Assembly: GCA_030594025.1 (NCBI GenBank)
Contig: JAUVFY010000011.1
Location: forward strand, 1 to 16,856
Direction of reading: 5' to 3'
Length of the DNA stretch: 16,856 bases
DNA from: Deltaproteobacteria bacterium
Lineage (GTDB): Bacteria; Desulfobacterota; GWC2-55-46; JAUVFY01
Of this stretch, positions 12,434 to 16,856 are shown piece by piece. The notes under the pieces were generated by a model. The model saw only the letters and a program-made list of their open reading frames with translations, was not told the origin of the DNA and made no database searches. Position 1 is the stretch's first letter. Each line of letters starts with the position of its first letter. The position numbers were made by a program, and so were the translations under genes.

Positions 12434-13948
12434 ATGATTAAGGCCGGAGAGATAAGCGAACTTATAAAGAAACAGATAAAGGGCTTTGAAAAAGAGGTCA
12501 ACATCGAGGAGGTAGGCACCGTCATTTCCGTCGGCGACGGTATAGCACGGATATACGGCCTCGAAAAGGCGATGGGAGGGGAGCTTCTGGAGTTCCCTCA
12601 CAATATTTACGGGATGGTGCTGAACCTCGAAGAGGATAACGTCGGTGCCGCAATCTTCGGCCACGACTTTGAGATAAAGGAAGGCGACACGGTAAAGAGG
12701 ACCGGCAAAATAGTGGAGGTCCCGGTGGGCGAGGCCCTCATGGGAAGGGTCGTAAACGCCCTCGGCCAGCCCATCGATGAGGGGGGCCCCTTAGATACGA
12801 AGGAGACCCGGAGGGTCGAGCTCAAGGCCCCGGGGATAGTGGCAAGAAATCCCGTAAAAGAACCCCTCCAGACGGGCCTCAAGGCCATCGACAGCATGAT
12901 ACCCATAGGCAGGGGACAGAGGGAGCTCATAATAGGCGACCGCCAGACCGGCAAGACCGCCGTTGCCATCGATACCATAATAAACCAGAAGGGCCAGAAC
13001 GTATTCTGCATCTACGTGGCCATAGGGCAGAAGCAGTCCACCGTTGCCCAGATAGTGGACAAGCTCCGCCAGTTCGGGGCGATGGACTACACGGTCGTTG
13101 TTGCGGCCACCGCTTCCACCTCGGCCCCTCTACAGTTCCTCGCCCCTTATACCGGATGCACCGTTGGCGAGCACTTCAGGGACAACGGCAAACACGCCCT
13201 TGTAATCTACGACGACCTTTCAAAGCACGCTGTAAGCTACAGGCAGCTATCGCTCCTTTTAAGGAGGCCGCCCGGCAGGGAGGCCTACCCCGGCGACGTC
13301 TTCTACCTCCACTCAAGGCTCCTCGAGAGGGCTGCGAAACTCAAAGACGACCTCGGCGGCGGTTCTCTTACGGCACTTCCCGTAATAGAAACTCAGGCGG
13401 GAGATGTCTCGGCTTACATACCCACTAACGTCATTTCCATAACCGACGGTCAGATATATCTCGAAACGGACCTTTTCTACTCCGGAGTTAGGCCGGCCAT
13501 AAACGTGGGGCTTTCGGTATCCCGTGTCGGCGGCAGCGCCCAGATAAAGGCGATGAAGCAGGTGGCAGGCACTTTGAGGCTCGAGCTCGCCCAGTACAGG
13601 GAGCTTGCGGCCTTCGCCCAGTTCGGAAGCGACCTTGACCCCGTGACCCAGAGACAGCTCTCCCGGGGGAGCAGGCTCGTCGAGATACTCAAACAGGGCC
13701 AGTACGAGCCCCTGCCCGTTGAAAAGCAGATTCTCGCCATATTCGCGGCCACCAACGGTTACGTGGACGATTACCCCCTCGGGGCCATCAAGAGATACGA
13801 AAACGAACTCTACAGCTACTTCGAGGCCAAGCACCCGGAGCTTCTCGATGAACTGAGGGAGAAGAAGAACATCGATGACGAAATAAGGGGCAAGCTCACA
13901 AAGGCCCTCGACGAGCTAAAGGAACTGTTTGTATTGGAAGAGAAGTAA
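12434..13948 (+). CDS. atpA: ATP synthase F1 subunit alpha
   Basis: A 504-residue non-catalytic nucleotide-binding subunit of the F1 head. The Walker A site is GDRQTGKT (169-176). ALPVIETQAGDVSAYIPTNV and the signature RPAINVGLSVSRVGG with the arginine finger are in place, as is the C-terminal helical domain (SRGSRLVEILKQGQYEPLPVEKQ onward). Length is normal for the family. GGGAG nine bases upstream supports the ATG. The 82-bp gap before it contains the A/T-only tract and ends the tight spacing seen for atpF-atpH. I see no missing catalytic or regulatory residue. Confidence 0.98.
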   Translation: MIKAGEISELIKKQIKGFEKEVNIEEVGTVISVGDGIARIYGLEKAMGGELLEFPHNIYGMVLNLEEDNVGAAIFGHDFEIKEGDTVKRTGKIVEVPVGEALMGRVVNALGQPIDEGGPLDTKETRRVELKAPGIVARNPVKEPLQTGLKAIDSMIPIGRGQRELIIGDRQTGKTAVAIDTIINQKGQNVFCIYVAIGQKQSTVAQIVDKLRQFGAMDYTVVVAATASTSAPLQFLAPYTGCTVGEHFRDNGKHALVIYDDLSKHAVSYRQLSLLLRRPPGREAYPGDVFYLHSRLLERAAKLKDDLGGGSLTALPVIETQAGDVSAYIPTNVISITDGQIYLETDLFYSGVRPAINVGLSVSRVGGSAQIKAMKQVAGTLRLELAQYRELAAFAQFGSDLDPVTQRQLSRGSRLVEILKQGQYEPLPVEKQILAIFAATNGYVDDYPLGAIKRYENELYSYFEAKHPELLDELREKKNIDDEIRGKLTKALDELKELFVLEEK

Positions 13949-13981
13949 CAGAATTAAAAGGTTGCGTTTTAAAAGGGGATT

Positions 13982-14845
13982 ATGGCTAGTCTAAGGGACA
14001 TAAAAAAACGTATTAAGAGCGTAAAGAACACGCATCAGATAACCAAGGCCATGAAGATGGTCTCCGCCGCCAAGCTTCGAAGGGCCCAGGCGGACATCCT
14101 CGCGGCACGGCCCTATGCTGACAAGATTCAGGGCCTTATTTCTTCGCTTTCGGCGAACATCCCGGTCGAGACACATCCGTTTTTCGCCACGCCCGAAACC
14201 AACAATGTCGTACTGATACTTATAACTTCCGACAGGGGTCTGTGCGGCAGCTTCAACGCCAACCTTTTAAGGACCGCCGAGGGGTTTATCGAAGAGCGCC
14301 CGGACTCGGAGATAAGCCTGGACCTCATAGGCAGAAGGGGTGTAGAGTACTTCAAGAGGCGTCCGGTAAAGGTCGCGGGCTCGAGGCCCCTGGGCTCGAA
14401 AAGGCCCGATTACGGCTTTGCCTCGACTATAGCCCGGGAGGTCATAGCCTCTCACACCAGGAACGGTACCGGCGAGGTTTATCTACTGTACAGTGTTTTC
14501 CGGTCCGCCCTGTCCCAGAGGCCGGTAACCCAAAAGCTCCTGCCCGTGCCGCCTCCTGAGAAAAAGCTCAAAGCGGCGGAAAAGGGCGCTTATACTTTCG
14601 AACCCTCCGAGGAGGAGGTCATAGAAACGCTCCTTCCCAAGTACGTTGAGATCCAGATATTCAGGGCCCTTCTGGAGAGTGCTGCAAGCGAACACGGCGC
14701 AAGGATGACCTCCATGGACTCCGCTTCGAGGAACGCCGCGGACATGATAGACTACCTAACCCTCAGGTACAACAGGGCACGCCAGACGGCCATCACAAAA
14801 GAACTTATGGAGATAATAGGAGGGGCAGAGGCCCTTAAAGGATAA
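13982..14845 (+). CDS. atpG: ATP synthase F1 subunit gamma
   Basis: A 287-residue central rotor shaft. The N-terminal helix MASLRDIKKRIKSVKNTHQI with TKAMKMVSAAKLRRAQ, and the C-terminal helix containing MTSMDSASRNAADMIDYLTL and RQTAITKELMEIIGGAEAL, form the conserved coiled coil that turns inside alpha3-beta3. The central Rossmann-like part includes ITSDRGLCGSFNANL. No regulatory insertion with a cysteine pair (as in chloroplasts) is present. The ribosome-binding site is an AAGGGG very close to the ATG. It follows atpA by 33 bp. Confidence 0.97.
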   Translation: MASLRDIKKRIKSVKNTHQITKAMKMVSAAKLRRAQADILAARPYADKIQGLISSLSANIPVETHPFFATPETNNVVLILITSDRGLCGSFNANLLRTAEGFIEERPDSEISLDLIGRRGVEYFKRRPVKVAGSRPLGSKRPDYGFASTIAREVIASHTRNGTGEVYLLYSVFRSALSQRPVTQKLLPVPPPEKKLKAAEKGAYTFEPSEEEVIETLLPKYVEIQIFRALLESAASEHGARMTSMDSASRNAADMIDYLTLRYNRARQTAITKELMEIIGGAEALKG

Positions 14846-14922
14846 GTAGAAACACTATAAATAATTTTTATACGGTTACGAAAAACATATGCTGATAAAG
14901 ATTTCACAGGAGGTCCCGTAAG

Positions 14923-16344
14923 ATGGAAAAAAACACGATAGGCAGAATTACCCAGGTAATAGGCCCCGTGCTCGACGTAGAGTTCCTGCCAGGGCACCTG
15001 CCGGCCATATACAACGCTATCAAGGTTACCAACCCGAGCATAAGCGATAAGAAGTGGAACCTCGTGGCCGAGGTGGCCCTGCACCTCGGTGAGAACACGG
15101 TCCGCTGTATCGCGATGGATTCGACCGAAGGCCTCGTCAGGGGCACCGAGGCCATGGACACGGGCTCGGGCATCAGCGTGCCCGTGGGCAAGGCCACCCT
15201 GGGTAGGATAATTAACGTGATCGGGGAGCCCGTTGATGAGATGGGTCCCGTAAAGAGCGAAAAGTACTACCCCATTCACCGTGAGGCGCCGACCTTCGCC
15301 GAGCAGTCAACCACAATGGAAGTCTTCGAGACGGGCATCAAGGTCGTTGACCTTCTAACGCCTTATCTCAAGGGAGGCAAGATCGGGCTCTTCGGCGGAG
15401 CCGGCGTTGGTAAGACCGTTCTCATCATGGAGCTCATAAACAACGTAGCCACTCAGCACGGCGGCTATTCGGTCTTCGGGGGCGTGGGCGAGAGGACCAG
15501 GGAAGGTAACGACCTGTGGCTCGAGATGAAAGAGAGCGGTGTTATAGACAAGGCCGCCCTCATCTACGGCCAGATGAACGAACCCCCGGGCGCGAGGGCA
15601 AGAGTGGGCCTCACGGCGCTTACCGCCGCCGAGTACTTCAGGGACGAAGAGGGCCAGGACGTGCTTCTTTTCATAGACAACATCTTCAGATTCGTCCAGG
15701 CCAACTCCGAGGTCTCGGCCCTTCTGGGAAGGATCCCATCTGCCGTCGGTTACCAGCCTACACTCTCAACGGACGTTGGCGAGCTCCAGGAAAGGATCAC
15801 ATCCACGACTAAGGGTTCTATCACCTCGGTGCAGGCCATTTACGTGCCCGCTGACGATTTGACAGACCCGGCCCCTGCAACGACATTTTCGCACCTGGAC
15901 GCGACTACGGTCCTTTCAAGGCAGATAGCGGAGCTCGGGATATACCCGGCCGTGGACCCGCTCGATTCCACCTCCAGGATCCTGGACCCCCAGATCGTGG
16001 GCGATGAGCACTACACAGTTGCAAGGGATACACAGGAAATCCTCCAGAGGTACAAGGAGCTCCAGGACATAATCGCCATACTCGGGATGGACGAGCTTTC
16101 CGAGGAGGACAAGCTCGTCGTCACCAGGGTGAGAAAGATCCAGAGGTTCCTCTCGCAGCCCTTCTTCGTAGCCGAGCAGTTTACAGGCACCCCGGGCAAG
16201 TACGTATCCATCAAGGATACGATAAAGGGTTTTAAAGAGATAGCCGCGGGTGTGCACGACGAGGTACCGGAACAGGCGTTCTACATGGTTGGCACCATCG
16301 AAGAGGCCATTGATAAGGGCGAAAAGATTAAGGCGGAAATCTAA
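14923..16344 (+). CDS. atpD: ATP synthase F1 subunit beta (catalytic)
   Basis: A 473-residue catalytic subunit. The Walker A loop is GGAGVGKT (158-165), the catalytic glutamate with its neighbouring arginine is in GGVGERTREGNDLW (Glu190, Arg191), and the C-terminal DELSEEDKL lever motif is present and matches the DELSEED consensus. The segment LLFIDNIFRFVQANSEVSALLGR carries the Walker B aspartate. Length is typical. A strong AGGAGG (14908-14913) nine bases before the ATG is one of the best ribosome-binding sites in the operon, in line with the high output needed for this subunit. Confidence 0.98.
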   Translation: MEKNTIGRITQVIGPVLDVEFLPGHLPAIYNAIKVTNPSISDKKWNLVAEVALHLGENTVRCIAMDSTEGLVRGTEAMDTGSGISVPVGKATLGRIINVIGEPVDEMGPVKSEKYYPIHREAPTFAEQSTTMEVFETGIKVVDLLTPYLKGGKIGLFGGAGVGKTVLIMELINNVATQHGGYSVFGGVGERTREGNDLWLEMKESGVIDKAALIYGQMNEPPGARARVGLTALTAAEYFRDEEGQDVLLFIDNIFRFVQANSEVSALLGRIPSAVGYQPTLSTDVGELQERITSTTKGSITSVQAIYVPADDLTDPAPATTFSHLDATTVLSRQIAELGIYPAVDPLDSTSRILDPQIVGDEHYTVARDTQEILQRYKELQDIIAILGMDELSEEDKLVVTRVRKIQRFLSQPFFVAEQFTGTPGKYVSIKDTIKGFKEIAAGVHDEVPEQAFYMVGTIEEAIDKGEKIKAEI

Positions 16345-16441
16345 AAATACCGTGACCGTTATATGTCTAACGTATCAGAGAAGGAAGAAATATTTTCAAC
16401 GGACACGGAACACCGACACGAAAAACGGGTATTAAATTAAT

Positions 16442-16855
16442 ATGGCTGAAACATTTCTTCTGGAAATAGTCACCCCTTACGGCGAGGTCGTAAATGAACA
16501 GGTGGACACGGTCGTTGCCCCCGGCGCTGATGGCGAGTTCGGAGTTCTACCAGGGCACACGCTCTTCATCACCCCTTTGAAGGCCGGGGAGGTCTATTAC
16601 ACAAGGGGCAACAAGACCGAACATATGGTCATAGGCAGGGGCTTTATCGAGGTATTGCCCGAAAAAACGACAATCCTTGCAAACAGCGCCGAGCGGGCCG
16701 CAAAGATAGAGCTCGAAGGGGCCAGAAACGAGGCGGTCGAGGCCGAAAAGGCCCTGAAGAAGCTTTCAGAGGAGGACCCCGGCTACCAGAGCGCAAAGGA
16801 CGCCCATGAGCTTGCTATGGTAAAGGTGAAGGCTTCCGAGAAGGTTCAGAAATAA
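16442..16855 (+). CDS. atpC: ATP synthase F1 subunit epsilon
   Basis: A 137-residue rotor subunit that links gamma to the c ring and can inhibit ATP hydrolysis. The N-terminal beta-sandwich is recognisable from LEIVTPYGEVVNEQVDTVV, GADGEFGVLPGHTLFITPL and the GRGFIEV segment, and the C-terminal third is the helical hairpin (AERAAKIELEGARNEAVEAE onward). The stop codon (16853-16855) falls at the last bases of the window, so the gene is complete. It follows atpD by 97 bp, longer than other gaps in the operon; I see no clear promoter or terminator there. ATG 16442 lacks a good Shine-Dalgarno. Confidence 0.96.
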   Translation: MAETFLLEIVTPYGEVVNEQVDTVVAPGADGEFGVLPGHTLFITPLKAGEVYYTRGNKTEHMVIGRGFIEVLPEKTTILANSAERAAKIELEGARNEAVEAEKALKKLSEEDPGYQSAKDAHELAMVKVKASEKVQK

Positions 16856-16856
16856 C

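Overview
The window is a compact bacterial chromosome segment with about 18 protein genes, mostly on the + strand, one clear pseudogene and no RNA genes or CRISPR array. Coding DNA is moderately GC-rich, with frequent AGG (Arg) and ATA (Ile) codons. The ATP synthase operon begins with b-type stalk subunits and lacks subunits a and c at its 5' end; such a split arrangement, together with AmmeMemoRadiSam protein A and a short NadA, is typical of Desulfobacterota (former Deltaproteobacteria) and relatives. That placement is an inference from layout and protein style.

Region 1 (1-3482, +): the 3' end of a UbiB-family kinase-like gene, ubiE/menG, a UbiT-like SCP2-domain gene and a signal peptidase I-like gene. 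The first three point to isoprenoid quinone synthesis. The ubiE leader carries an imperfect 78-79 bp tandem duplication that copies the ubiE start region. The signal peptidase-like protein keeps the catalytic lysine but has Ala where the nucleophilic Ser is expected.

Region 2 (3491-7953): a secreted or anchored protein of unknown function on the - strand, divergent from a + strand run of a DUF2007-like small protein, a cobB sirtuin, yjbQ, rsmD, coaD and an aspartate aminotransferase. Near-consensus sigma-70 promoters can be read for both directions in 3990-4102. The + promoter sits so close to the small protein that its mRNA is probably leaderless. A purine-only tract able to form a G-quadruplex lies directly before rsmD.

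Region 3 (7975-10263): amrA (-), nadA (+) with its own promoter, and the remnant of a P-type cation ATPase (-). The remnant keeps the N-terminal 165 or so codons and, out of frame, what looks like the natural C-terminal tail; everything between is missing.

Region 4 (10264-10818): 555 bp without a convincing gene. It holds two candidate divergent promoters, three copies of a GGTCATTGACC-like palindrome and a terminator-like hairpin in the probable atp leader.

Region 5 (10819-16855, +): F1Fo ATP synthase genes in the order b'-b (fused in one reading frame), delta, alpha, gamma, beta, epsilon. The b'-b fusion is the most unusual coding feature. It contains an internal signal-peptide-like segment with an AxA site exactly at the junction, which raises the question of how two separate stalk helices are made from it.
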